From Caccoplasma sp905210875 (GTDB taxonomy: Bacteria > Bacteroidota > Bacteroidia > Bacteroidales > UBA11471), in assembly GCA_963931635.1 (NCBI GenBank), contig OZ007034.1, positions 1,488,001 to 1,552,000 of the forward strand: 64,000 bases of DNA, read 5' to 3'. Position numbers and translations under genes: made by a program. Below are positions 16,756-25,334 of the stretch, one piece after another. The notes beneath the pieces are model-generated. The model searched no databases. It was given only the letters and a program-made list of their open reading frames with translations, and was not told where the DNA came from. Within the stretch, counting starts at the first letter, position 1. Each line of letters opens with the position of its first letter.

Positions 16756-18417
16756 ATGAAATATCTTATGAAACATAAAATTTTATATTTGTGCGTAGCT
16801 GTGGCAGCAATGTTCTCAGCTTGTAGCGACGACCTCGAAAATTCGACCTTTACGATTTCCGAGGAAGTCCCTGCCGCCACATGGTTGCAAGAGAACGGAT
16901 ATTCTCAATGGGTAGCCCTTCTCAACCACACCAATATGTTCAGTACCATCAACCTCAATGTGGGTGACTATACATTGTTTGTGCCCGATAACGAGGCAGT
17001 AAACAAATATCTCGCAGCCAACGGTTATGGTTCGGTGCAGGATATTGATCCTGCTTATGGCCAGTATTTGGTGAAATATCATACCATTGCCGGTAACCAG
17101 TACAGCCAGGTCGATTTCACCAACGACGTGTTGCCCGATACCACCGCTACCGGTGATCGTCTCTCGGTAACTTTCAACGAAGACGGTGATTACTTCGTCA
17201 ACGAAGAAGCCAAAATCACCTCGTTCGATATTGCGACGACCAACGCTACCATATTTATCATGGACGGCGTGCTCACTCCAATTACCGAGTATATTTACGA
17301 TCGTCTTGAAGACAATGCCGATTGGAGTCTTTTCAAGGAATTGCTCGATGCAACCGGTATCACCCCGCTTGTGTCGTCGACTGCTGGCCGTGCTGCCACC
17401 TACACTTGCCTTGTGGTACCCAACAGCGTCTTCAACGCAGCCTCCATCAACAGCCTCTCTGCTTTGGCCGATACCCTCGGCGCCGGACAGAATACCGCTG
17501 CTTGGACCGATACCGAAAATGCCATGTATCGTTACGCTGCTTATCACTTGATTTCGTCGTCACACGCTACCGGTAGTATAGTAGTTGCCGATACTGCGTC
17601 GTCGACCAGTGCTGCCAATGTGCTTGCAACGCTTGCCGAAGCCTCCTATATCGAATTCCAGGATATCGACGGTCAGCTCTATATCAATTATGATACCCTC
17701 ACCCAAACGGGTGCAACCTGGGGCGAAGTAACAGACCTTGTGTGCCGTAATGGTGTAATTCACGAAGTCTCGACCCCGCTTTACATCAAGGCTCCTACCA
17801 ACGTGCCTACGACAACGTTCGAGGTAACCGACTTCTCGATTCTTGAAACCGAAATCTCGGAATACCGGCTTGGTTCGCTGACGGCTGAGTATGTTGAAGA
17901 CCTCCTGCCCTTACGCGAGCAGTACGGTTCTAATTTCTGCTACGACTGGACCAGTCTCTTGTCGTCGACTGGCAGCAATTGCGTGTCGTATTATGTAGGA
18001 ACCCAGACCGATACCGTGGGTCTCTACTTCACCAATCACGATGCCTTGTTGCTCAATCTCGGACAATATGGTTACATCGATATGCAGACCCCGAGTCTTG
18101 TGGCCGACTCTACTACCTATTCAGTAGGTCTCAGCTTCTACAATACGGCAGCTTCTTCGGCCTCGGGTCGCTTTACCATCTACATCGATGGAGAACCCGT
18201 GGGTTCGTTGACCACTCAGGGAGGTACTGTTCCCGATCGCTTTGACGATGCTGATACCAAACCCGAAGAATGGGTGGCCATTCCCGATGCCGAAAGCGGA
18301 GAGTATATTGTGGGCGAGATAACTCTTGCTACCACGGGCCGCCATACGTTGCGTATCGAGGATAACGAAGGTTCTACGCTTTATCTCGATTATGTTCTGT
18401 TCACTCCTAAAAAATAA
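16756..18417 (+). CDS. FAS1-domain lipoprotein with C-terminal beta-sandwich
   Basis: A 553-residue lipoprotein (lipobox MFSAC, then SDDLENS). Two FAS1-type repeats are visible: about residues 40-180 (AATWLQENGYSQWVALLNHT, YTLFVPDNEAVNKYL, IFIMDGVLTPITEY) and 185-345 (DWSLFKELLDATGITPL, NGVIHEVSTPLYIKAP). The last 200 residues change character and end in a likely carbohydrate-binding beta-sandwich (FTIYIDGEPVGSLTTQGG, GRHTLRIEDNEGSTLYLDYV). It starts 8 bp after SusD and ends 5 bp before another FAS1-type gene, so the group is one operon. The place after susD is where SusE/SusF-like surface glycan-binding proteins normally stand; that role is inferred. An alternative start is ATG 16768. Confidence 0.8.
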   Translation: MKYLMKHKILYLCVAVAAMFSACSDDLENSTFTISEEVPAATWLQENGYSQWVALLNHTNMFSTINLNVGDYTLFVPDNEAVNKYLAANGYGSVQDIDPAYGQYLVKYHTIAGNQYSQVDFTNDVLPDTTATGDRLSVTFNEDGDYFVNEEAKITSFDIATTNATIFIMDGVLTPITEYIYDRLEDNADWSLFKELLDATGITPLVSSTAGRAATYTCLVVPNSVFNAASINSLSALADTLGAGQNTAAWTDTENAMYRYAAYHLISSSHATGSIVVADTASSTSAANVLATLAEASYIEFQDIDGQLYINYDTLTQTGATWGEVTDLVCRNGVIHEVSTPLYIKAPTNVPTTTFEVTDFSILETEISEYRLGSLTAEYVEDLLPLREQYGSNFCYDWTSLLSSTGSNCVSYYVGTQTDTVGLYFTNHDALLLNLGQYGYIDMQTPSLVADSTTYSVGLSFYNTAASSASGRFTIYIDGEPVGSLTTQGGTVPDRFDDADTKPEEWVAIPDAESGEYIVGEITLATTGRHTLRIEDNEGSTLYLDYVLFTPKK

Positions 18418-18422
18418 AAGCA

Positions 18423-20288
18423 ATGAGAATTATGAAAAAAGCTGCATTCATTCTTTCGCTTGCCGTTTGCGCCCTTTGGGCCTGCAACGACAATTGGGAT
18501 GATTACTACAAAGGATCATCTTCCACTGGGAGTGTCGATACGGCTACTACGGTGCTAGACTGCTCCCTCATAGAGTTCTTCCAGACCCATGACGAATATG
18601 CCGAATTCTATAAACTCCTTCAGGACGTGGGAGCGATGTCATCGCTCGAAGCCGATCAGGAACTCACCGTCTGGGCTGTTGACAATCAAGGCGTACAAAC
18701 TGCTTCGACCGACGGGTCGTCGGCAGTGGCCTTGAATCTTGATACCACTCGCGTGTTGTATCATGTAAACTATCTTTCGTTCAACCGTAACCAGTTCAAA
18801 GACGGTGCCCGTCTTAAGACTCTTAACGGTATTTACATTCAGATTGCTGTCGATGAACAAGGCAATATATATGCCAATGACGCCAAAGTGATAAAGACTT
18901 ACCGTATGAACAACGGCGTCGTGCATATCATCGACCACATGATGTCGGCCCGTATGAACCTCTATGCCTACATCGAGCAACTCTCCGATGAGTATAGTAT
19001 GTACCGTGATTCGATTATCCTCAAGGCCAGTGTCGAGCAGTTCTCTCCCGAGAGCTCTACACCTATTGGTGTCGATATGACCGGTAACACCCTGTACGAC
19101 TCTGTGTTTGTTGTCTACAATCCCTTGTTTGATACTGTACAGATTAATTCTGAGTTCCAGCAATTCACCTGCTTTGTCCCCAGTGATGAAGTTATTCGTG
19201 ACTGCTACCGCAAGATGAACGAGACGTGCCAGGCCATCGGTCGTCAGCAGGCTGAAAATCCTCCCTATCCCGAATATCCCTATTTAGGTTCGGCCGAACT
19301 TTCGTTGGCCAATGAGTGGATAAAGAGAGCTACCATTTACAATGGAACCCTCTCGGCCGAAGCTGCCTCGCAAGACGATATCTACTCGGCTTATAACAAG
19401 CAGTGGAAAAATACCGACCGTGATGGTAATGCCGTGCAGGTTATCGATACCGAGAATCCCGTGGAACTTTCCAACGGACGTGTTTACATGATACAAGACC
19501 TGAAAATACCCAACAACGTCATCATTACTCGTCTGAAACAATTCCTTTACCATTACGGAAAGATTTCTTCGGCCGATACGACAAATCTCTATTTCTGTAT
19601 CCGCGGTGAAGTGCCCGACGGTCTTGGCCCCTCTGTTCAAGATGAAGTGCCTTCGCTCGTGGTACAAGCCGGTTATGATTCGCCTGCATGGGCTGAACAT
19701 GGACCATATTCGCACTTCGAAGAGAACGAAGACGGTAATCCTTGTTACGTGGTATTGAATATTGCCAAGGACGAAGAAAGTACCGATGAATTCTCTCTGT
19801 CATTCACTCCGTTGAATCCTACCGGCATGAGCTCGGTAGCTCAATATCTGATTCCTGCCGGCGAGTATAATCTCCACTTGGGTAACCAGGCTTCGGGTAG
19901 TGGTGTAGGTAGTGTCTACTTTGCAACGGCCGAACTTGGCGAAAACGGATATCCCTATTTCGACCCCAACGATCCTTACTTTGCCACTGCTCCGGCAAGC
20001 AACGATTGTGACGTTGCCCTCAAAGGAGGTGGTTATACCCTTATCGGATCCAACATCAATTTCTCCCTCGCTTCGCCGTGGAACTATGACCGACGTGGTG
20101 GCGGCGGTATGGCGCAATATTCGAGCGGTAACTCCCGCTGGAACGAAAATGGTGGTCTGGTAGGTAAAGTTAATGTCGAGGGCGAGCCTGGCACCATGCA
20201 GTCGGTCCGCATCAAGATTGTCATTACCAGTGGTACCCGCATGCGTTTCTTCCATTGGTGTCTTGTTCCTACCGAGAATAATTATTGA
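18423..20288 (+). CDS. Diverged FAS1-type surface lipoprotein
   Basis: A 621-residue lipoprotein (signal with ALWAC, then NDNWDDYYKGSSS). It shares the N-terminal WDDYY and FAS1-like layout of its neighbours: about residues 45-185 (CSLIEFFQTHDEYAEFYKLL, LTVWAVDNQGVQTA, NGVVHIIDHMMSARMNLYAY) and 190-370 (FTCFVPSDEVIRDCYRKM, NGRVYMIQDLKIPNNV). The C-terminal 250 residues form a beta-rich domain rich in Gly, Ser, Asn and Tyr, resembling a carbohydrate-binding module but not recognised. It starts 5 bp after the previous FAS1 gene and ends 20 bp before the second SusC, so it is likely the outer partner of one of the two transporters. Confidence 0.74.
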   Translation: MRIMKKAAFILSLAVCALWACNDNWDDYYKGSSSTGSVDTATTVLDCSLIEFFQTHDEYAEFYKLLQDVGAMSSLEADQELTVWAVDNQGVQTASTDGSSAVALNLDTTRVLYHVNYLSFNRNQFKDGARLKTLNGIYIQIAVDEQGNIYANDAKVIKTYRMNNGVVHIIDHMMSARMNLYAYIEQLSDEYSMYRDSIILKASVEQFSPESSTPIGVDMTGNTLYDSVFVVYNPLFDTVQINSEFQQFTCFVPSDEVIRDCYRKMNETCQAIGRQQAENPPYPEYPYLGSAELSLANEWIKRATIYNGTLSAEAASQDDIYSAYNKQWKNTDRDGNAVQVIDTENPVELSNGRVYMIQDLKIPNNVIITRLKQFLYHYGKISSADTTNLYFCIRGEVPDGLGPSVQDEVPSLVVQAGYDSPAWAEHGPYSHFEENEDGNPCYVVLNIAKDEESTDEFSLSFTPLNPTGMSSVAQYLIPAGEYNLHLGNQASGSGVGSVYFATAELGENGYPYFDPNDPYFATAPASNDCDVALKGGGYTLIGSNINFSLASPWNYDRRGGGGMAQYSSGNSRWNENGGLVGKVNVEGEPGTMQSVRIKIVITSGTRMRFFHWCLVPTENNY

Positions 20289-20308
20289 TATCAAACACAC
20301 AATACGAT

Positions 20309-23300
20309 ATGAAAAAACTTAGAAACATATTTCTGCTCTTGTTGATTGCCGTGGTGTCGCTGCCCGCAGCTGCACAGCGCACTTATACAATCACAGGTAC
20401 GGTGGTAGACCCCTATGACGGGTCTCCCATCGAAGGAGCCGTTGTTTCGGCTACTAATTTGGGCCAATCGGTCACGACTGATGCCAACGGTACATTCAAA
20501 GCCGAGCTTTCAAGCCTTAAAGGAGAATTGAATGTTTGGTATCCAGGTTATTACACCAAGGTGATTCCCGTGAATGGGCACACGACGTTCTCGATTATCC
20601 TTATTCCCGAGAACAAGTACGGCTATACCGATTATGTGCTCACTCCCAATGCCGTTACTCCCAGTCAAGACAAAAATACGAATACCTATTCTCGTCAAAA
20701 CAAGGACTTTACAGCTTCTACTGTCGACGTCGAGAAAACATTTGTCAATATCCCCGGTCTTTATGTTGCTGAAAAAAGCGGTATGCCCGGCGAAGGTTCT
20801 TATTTCCAGATTCGCGGTAACCGCACGGCAAATGCCACCGGTATGCCTCTCATTGTGCTCAACGGCCAGCCTTATTTCGGTAGTCTCGATGCCTCAGGTG
20901 TCGTGAATGGATATTCGACCAGCATATTCAGCGCACTCAATGCTCAGGATATCGCCAGTGTTTCTGTTCTTAAAGGTGCCGATGCTGCTCGTTATGGTTC
21001 TTTGGCCGCCAATGGCGTCATCGCTATCGAGACAGAACGAGCCATTGACCTCGAGACGCAGGTGGAATTTATCGGCCAGTATGGTGTAGAGCTCAATCAG
21101 TCGAAGCTTCCCACACTCAATGTGAAGGATTATAAAAGATATGTATCCTCGCTGGGTCTTACTGACGGATCCTACGAAGACATGGACGATTTGCTCGTAG
21201 ACTTCCCCTACCTCTCGCAAGATCCTTCAATCTATGTCAATCCTCATCTCTATACCAACGATACCGATTGGCAAGATGAAATTTATTCTCCCGGTTTTGT
21301 TACCGATAATACTTTGAAAATCAAAGGTGGTGACGCTATTGCCAAGTATGACCTTTCGGTTGGTTACAAACGTAAAGAGGGTCAAGTGAAGAATACCGAC
21401 TACAATCGTTATTATGCTCGTTTGAACTCCGATATCAATTTGAGCCGTAATCTAGTCTTTACCTCTTCACTTTCGTTGGCCTACATCAACAGTAACCTGC
21501 AGGAACAGGGCCTTTCCCGTGAAACAAACCCTCTTCTTGCCGCCCTGCGCAAAGCTCCCCTGCTTTCTCCGTATGATATCGACGACGACGGAACGGTGTT
21601 GCCCGAGTATGCACCTGTGCGCAACGATACAGGACTTGTGGTTACCAATAACGCTGTGTCGAACCCCCTCTCGCTTGTTGACAATGTACGTGCCAAGAAC
21701 ACCATCTACGACGTGCAGGCACTCTTCGGCATCAATGGAACAATCAAGGATCACTGGACTCTTGGTGTAACGGCCGGCCTTTACTATTACAAGAAGAACG
21801 AGTCGGTGTTTATTCCTGGTGTGACAGAGCAAAGCATCATGCCCTTGCAGAACGGTTTGGCCGAAAACACCTCTCGTGATGGCGAAACAGAGTTGAGAAA
21901 CTTTTATTTAGCAGCTCACGCCGGTTATGACCAGACATTCTCGGGCATACACAACGTCAAGGGTTCTCTCGGCGTACAGTCTGCCATCAACAGTTCTGAG
22001 TATGATTATGCACAAGGTATCAACTCGGCCAACGACTACTATTACCTGCTCAACAGTTCCAGCTCCAATGTCGGACGTGTTGTATCGGGTTATATGGATA
22101 AGTTCAATTGGGTGAATATCAATGCCAACGTCAACTATACCTATAATCACTTGGTGGGTGTGGGCGTAACCTTGGCTTCGGACTATGCTTCATCGTTCGG
22201 TAAAGATGCTCCGGCCATGGCTGTGTTCCCCTCGGTCAATGCCGCATTCTATGCCAAGAATGCTCCGGGCGTACGTGATGTTGACTTCATCAACCAGTTG
22301 ACCCTCCGTGCCGAGTATGTGACAACCGGTAACAGCCGCTTCTCATCGAGCCTCAGCAAGTATGCCTATTCACAATCCTCATTCCGTACGCTCTCTGGCC
22401 TTGTACGTGCCGGTGTCGCCAATACCGACCTCAAATGGGAAACCGATCGTACGTTTGACGTAGGTGTCGACTTCTCCATGTGGAACAATCGCATCGATGC
22501 TTCGATTGATTACTACAATGGCAATACCAGCGACGTCATCATGTTGCGCGGTATCTCCTCGGTATTTGGAACCAGTTCGATGTATGACAATATTGGTACG
22601 CTGAAAAACGAAGGTGTTGAAGTGGGATTCCAATTTGCTCCTGTCTACACCAAGAACTTCCAGTGGTACATTGGCGCAACTCTGGCCCATAACAAGAACC
22701 GTCTTACTTCTCTTGATGGCAATGCCAGCATCATTACCGAAATGAGCGATGGTTCCGCCATTATTTCCGAAGTTGGTCAACCCTTGTACAGCTTCTATGG
22801 GTATGAGACAGCCGGTGTGTTCGCCACTGATGAAGAGGCCGCAGCTGCCAATCTTACCACTCCGGCAGGGGTAGCGTTCGAGGCAGGTGACATGCACTTT
22901 GTCGACCAAGACGGAAACGGCATCATCGACGAGAAAGACCGTGTGAATCTAGGTAGTGCCGACCCCAAAATATTCGGTAACATTTACACCACGTTGCGGT
23001 ATAAAAACTTTGAACTCTCTGTGAACTTTGGCTACAGTCAGGGTAACATGGCTTACAATGCCGTGCGCCGCATCGGTGAAAGCATGAGTGATTATGGCAA
23101 CCAGCTTTCTTCGACCAACCGTCGCTGGCAAAGTAACGGAGACGTGACGACCATGCCTAGAGCCACCTATGGCGATCCAATGCAAAACAACCGTTTCTCC
23201 GATCGTTGGATTGAAGATGCTTCATACCTCAAACTGAAAGAAATATATGTAAGCTACAAATTCAATTTCTTGAGAGGTACAACCATCTTTGCATCGGCCG

Positions 23301-23440
23301 AGAATGTCTGCACCTTTACCAAGTACCTGGGTCTCGACCCCGAAACTTATTATTCTTATGACTCGTCGATGCGCGGATTTGATTATGGAAAAATCTCTCT
23401 GCCGCGCTCATTCAAAGTCGGTGTTAAACTCGAATTCTAA
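20309..23440 (+). CDS. SusC/RagA-family TonB-dependent outer-membrane transporter (second pair)
   Basis: Second TonB-dependent glycan channel of the operon, 1043 residues from the ATG at 20309; an upstream in-frame TTG at 20285 would overlap the previous gene and precedes a poor signal, so it is rejected. Signal peptide MKKLRNIFLLLLIAVVSLPA, then a carboxypeptidase-regulatory-like domain (TITGTVVDPYDGSPIEGAVV), then the plug with FQIRGNRTANATGMPLIVLN, and a barrel ending in FKVGVKLEF with terminal Phe. A calcium-loop-like DQDGNGIIDEKDRVNLG lies near residue 865. It is clearly diverged from the first SusC, so the two pairs probably take different oligosaccharides from the same polymer. Confidence 0.92.
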   Translation: MKKLRNIFLLLLIAVVSLPAAAQRTYTITGTVVDPYDGSPIEGAVVSATNLGQSVTTDANGTFKAELSSLKGELNVWYPGYYTKVIPVNGHTTFSIILIPENKYGYTDYVLTPNAVTPSQDKNTNTYSRQNKDFTASTVDVEKTFVNIPGLYVAEKSGMPGEGSYFQIRGNRTANATGMPLIVLNGQPYFGSLDASGVVNGYSTSIFSALNAQDIASVSVLKGADAARYGSLAANGVIAIETERAIDLETQVEFIGQYGVELNQSKLPTLNVKDYKRYVSSLGLTDGSYEDMDDLLVDFPYLSQDPSIYVNPHLYTNDTDWQDEIYSPGFVTDNTLKIKGGDAIAKYDLSVGYKRKEGQVKNTDYNRYYARLNSDINLSRNLVFTSSLSLAYINSNLQEQGLSRETNPLLAALRKAPLLSPYDIDDDGTVLPEYAPVRNDTGLVVTNNAVSNPLSLVDNVRAKNTIYDVQALFGINGTIKDHWTLGVTAGLYYYKKNESVFIPGVTEQSIMPLQNGLAENTSRDGETELRNFYLAAHAGYDQTFSGIHNVKGSLGVQSAINSSEYDYAQGINSANDYYYLLNSSSSNVGRVVSGYMDKFNWVNINANVNYTYNHLVGVGVTLASDYASSFGKDAPAMAVFPSVNAAFYAKNAPGVRDVDFINQLTLRAEYVTTGNSRFSSSLSKYAYSQSSFRTLSGLVRAGVANTDLKWETDRTFDVGVDFSMWNNRIDASIDYYNGNTSDVIMLRGISSVFGTSSMYDNIGTLKNEGVEVGFQFAPVYTKNFQWYIGATLAHNKNRLTSLDGNASIITEMSDGSAIISEVGQPLYSFYGYETAGVFATDEEAAAANLTTPAGVAFEAGDMHFVDQDGNGIIDEKDRVNLGSADPKIFGNIYTTLRYKNFELSVNFGYSQGNMAYNAVRRIGESMSDYGNQLSSTNRRWQSNGDVTTMPRATYGDPMQNNRFSDRWIEDASYLKLKEIYVSYKFNFLRGTTIFASAENVCTFTKYLGLDPETYYSYDSSMRGFDYGKISLPRSFKVGVKLEF

Positions 23441-23461
23441 CCCCTAAGTGAATTTAAGATT

Positions 23462-25234
23462 ATGAAAAATATCATCAGCAAATTTACAGCTGCAATTGTC
23501 GCCTCGCTCCTTTTGGTGTCGTGTACCGATGAGACCACGGACGTGCTCGACGAAAGCACATATCCCCAGACCATATCCGAGCTTTATGCCGGCTTGTGGG
23601 GCTGTGCCTCAACGGTAGCCGATGTAGCTGATCAGGCCTTGATTATCGAGGCTCTCCGTGGCAATATGGTTCAACCCACCTCCAATGCCGGTACCGAGTT
23701 GTGGGATATTTATGAGTACCGCGACCTCAACGGCAATTCGATTGTCGACCCTGCCGGTTATTATCGCATTATCATGAATGTCAATGATTATGTGGCTCAT
23801 GTCAATGCTTTCCGTCAAGAGAATCCTACAGCTCTCAACTTCGAGGAGATGTATGGCGTTACGTTCGATATGTATATCTCTACGGCCATTCGCTACAAAG
23901 TATGGGCTTATTTGATGCTTGGAAAAATTTATGGTGAGGCCGTGTATTTCGATGATCCCTTGAAGGAGTATCAAGATATAGCAAACTATCCTACACTTAA
24001 TTTCGAACAAATTATCGATAAGTGCCTGCAACTGATGACGACCGGAATGTATGGTGTTGACGGTATGCAGATGACCCGGTGGAGAAACTTCCTTTTCCCC
24101 TCTACTACCGGTGAAGAAGAAGGTCTGATGCGTTATGACCGTTATCAGTTCACTCCTTATACGCTTTTGGCTGAACTTTATTTGTGGAAAGCTTCGTTGT
24201 CACCCAATCTCAATGATTACAAACAGGCAGCCATCAATGCGATGACCGAAATTACTAACGGTGGTTACACTACCGGCGCAGAAAATTACTTGATGAGTTT
24301 GCGTGGTGCTTACGGAGGAAACTTCAAGAATGCTGTGCATACCTACTATCGTTGGGAAGATGTTACAATGGCCTCTTATAATCCTCGTGTGGTTGATTCG
24401 AACCGCCTCGAAGACTATGCTTCGAATGTTGAGCCTTACAGCTATTATGTTATGCCTACAGCCGATGCAAGAGCTCGTTTCGATACCACTTATATCGCCA
24501 ACAGCGATCAGGAATATCGTGATAACCGTGGGGGAACGAGAACCTTCTCAGAGGTTGCCCCTGGTCAGTATGTCCTGACCAAATGGATAAATGGTTCGTC
24601 GCAAACGTCCGAAACCATTATCGCCCTTTATCGAGCATCGAACTTGCACCTGATGCTTTGCGAGGCATTGTCGGGTGTAGCTTATTTTACCGAAGATGAA
24701 ACCCAGCACCATGCACTTATCGAAGCAGCCTTGGCTCTTATCAACGGTGGTATGGGTTCTTATTGGAATTCGTCGACAGGTGCGTATACCGAAGGCTCAT
24801 GTTTCGATATTCTTTACGATATATTTGGCATGGGCAGCACGTCGGCTCCCTATTTGGCTAACTTGTATCGCGGTCTTACACATGAGTTGAGCGCTTCGCA
24901 ATATGTCAACCGTGGCGTGCGGGGTCGTGTAGATATGCTTTATGTGGGCGATAGCATCTTGGTAAAAGACGCGGCGACAAATGAGTATCTATATACACCC
25001 GAGCAGCAATGCTGGAAACTCGACTCTCTTATTGCCGAGGAAAACTTCTTTGAACTTTCGGGTGAAGGACATGTTATGTTCACGATGAACCGTATCAAAC
25101 GTGCCAGCGCTCAAAAGTTTGCCAACCACAATGATTTCTTCATCGATTGGATGGCTGGTGGTCGTGCAGCAGCGACCAGTGCTTTGTCCAGCGATGATGG
25201 GTGGTTTATCAAGTATGACTTGAAGGCTAATTAA
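23462..25234 (+). CDS. SusD/RagB-like lipoprotein (second pair)
   Basis: A 590-residue lipoprotein (lipobox LLVSC, then TDETTDVLDE) directly behind the second SusC, 21 bp away. It is a more distant SusD: the helical TPR-like elements are recognisable (ISTAIRYKVWAYLMLGKIYG near residue 140; YTLLAELYLWKASLSPNLND near 235; LYRASNLHLMLCEALSGVAY near 390) and the C-terminal part has FTMNRIKRASAQKFANHNDF. The canonical SusD C-terminal signature is weak. It closes the long operon; a terminator follows 28 bp downstream. It probably lids the second SusC; ligand unknown. Confidence 0.85.
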   Translation: MKNIISKFTAAIVASLLLVSCTDETTDVLDESTYPQTISELYAGLWGCASTVADVADQALIIEALRGNMVQPTSNAGTELWDIYEYRDLNGNSIVDPAGYYRIIMNVNDYVAHVNAFRQENPTALNFEEMYGVTFDMYISTAIRYKVWAYLMLGKIYGEAVYFDDPLKEYQDIANYPTLNFEQIIDKCLQLMTTGMYGVDGMQMTRWRNFLFPSTTGEEEGLMRYDRYQFTPYTLLAELYLWKASLSPNLNDYKQAAINAMTEITNGGYTTGAENYLMSLRGAYGGNFKNAVHTYYRWEDVTMASYNPRVVDSNRLEDYASNVEPYSYYVMPTADARARFDTTYIANSDQEYRDNRGGTRTFSEVAPGQYVLTKWINGSSQTSETIIALYRASNLHLMLCEALSGVAYFTEDETQHHALIEAALALINGGMGSYWNSSTGAYTEGSCFDILYDIFGMGSTSAPYLANLYRGLTHELSASQYVNRGVRGRVDMLYVGDSILVKDAATNEYLYTPEQQCWKLDSLIAEENFFELSGEGHVMFTMNRIKRASAQKFANHNDFFIDWMAGGRAAATSALSSDDGWFIKYDLKAN

Positions 25235-25262
25235 ATGTCAGTTATCCCCATCTAAGTACGCG

Positions 25263-25308
25263 GTGACCGAAGCAGGAATATACTTGTTTCGGTCACTTGC
25301 GTTTTTTT
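25263..25308 (+). terminator. Intrinsic terminator after the second SusD
   Basis: Stem of GTGACCGAAGCA (25263-25274) with TGTTTCGGTCAC (25285-25296), one mismatch, then seven T at 25302-25308. Only 26 bp separate the T run from the next ORF, so the DUF4450 gene likely depends on read-through or on a promoter overlapping this hairpin. Confidence 0.82.
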
Positions 25309-25334
25309 GAAGTTCCAATAACTTTTTTTACATT

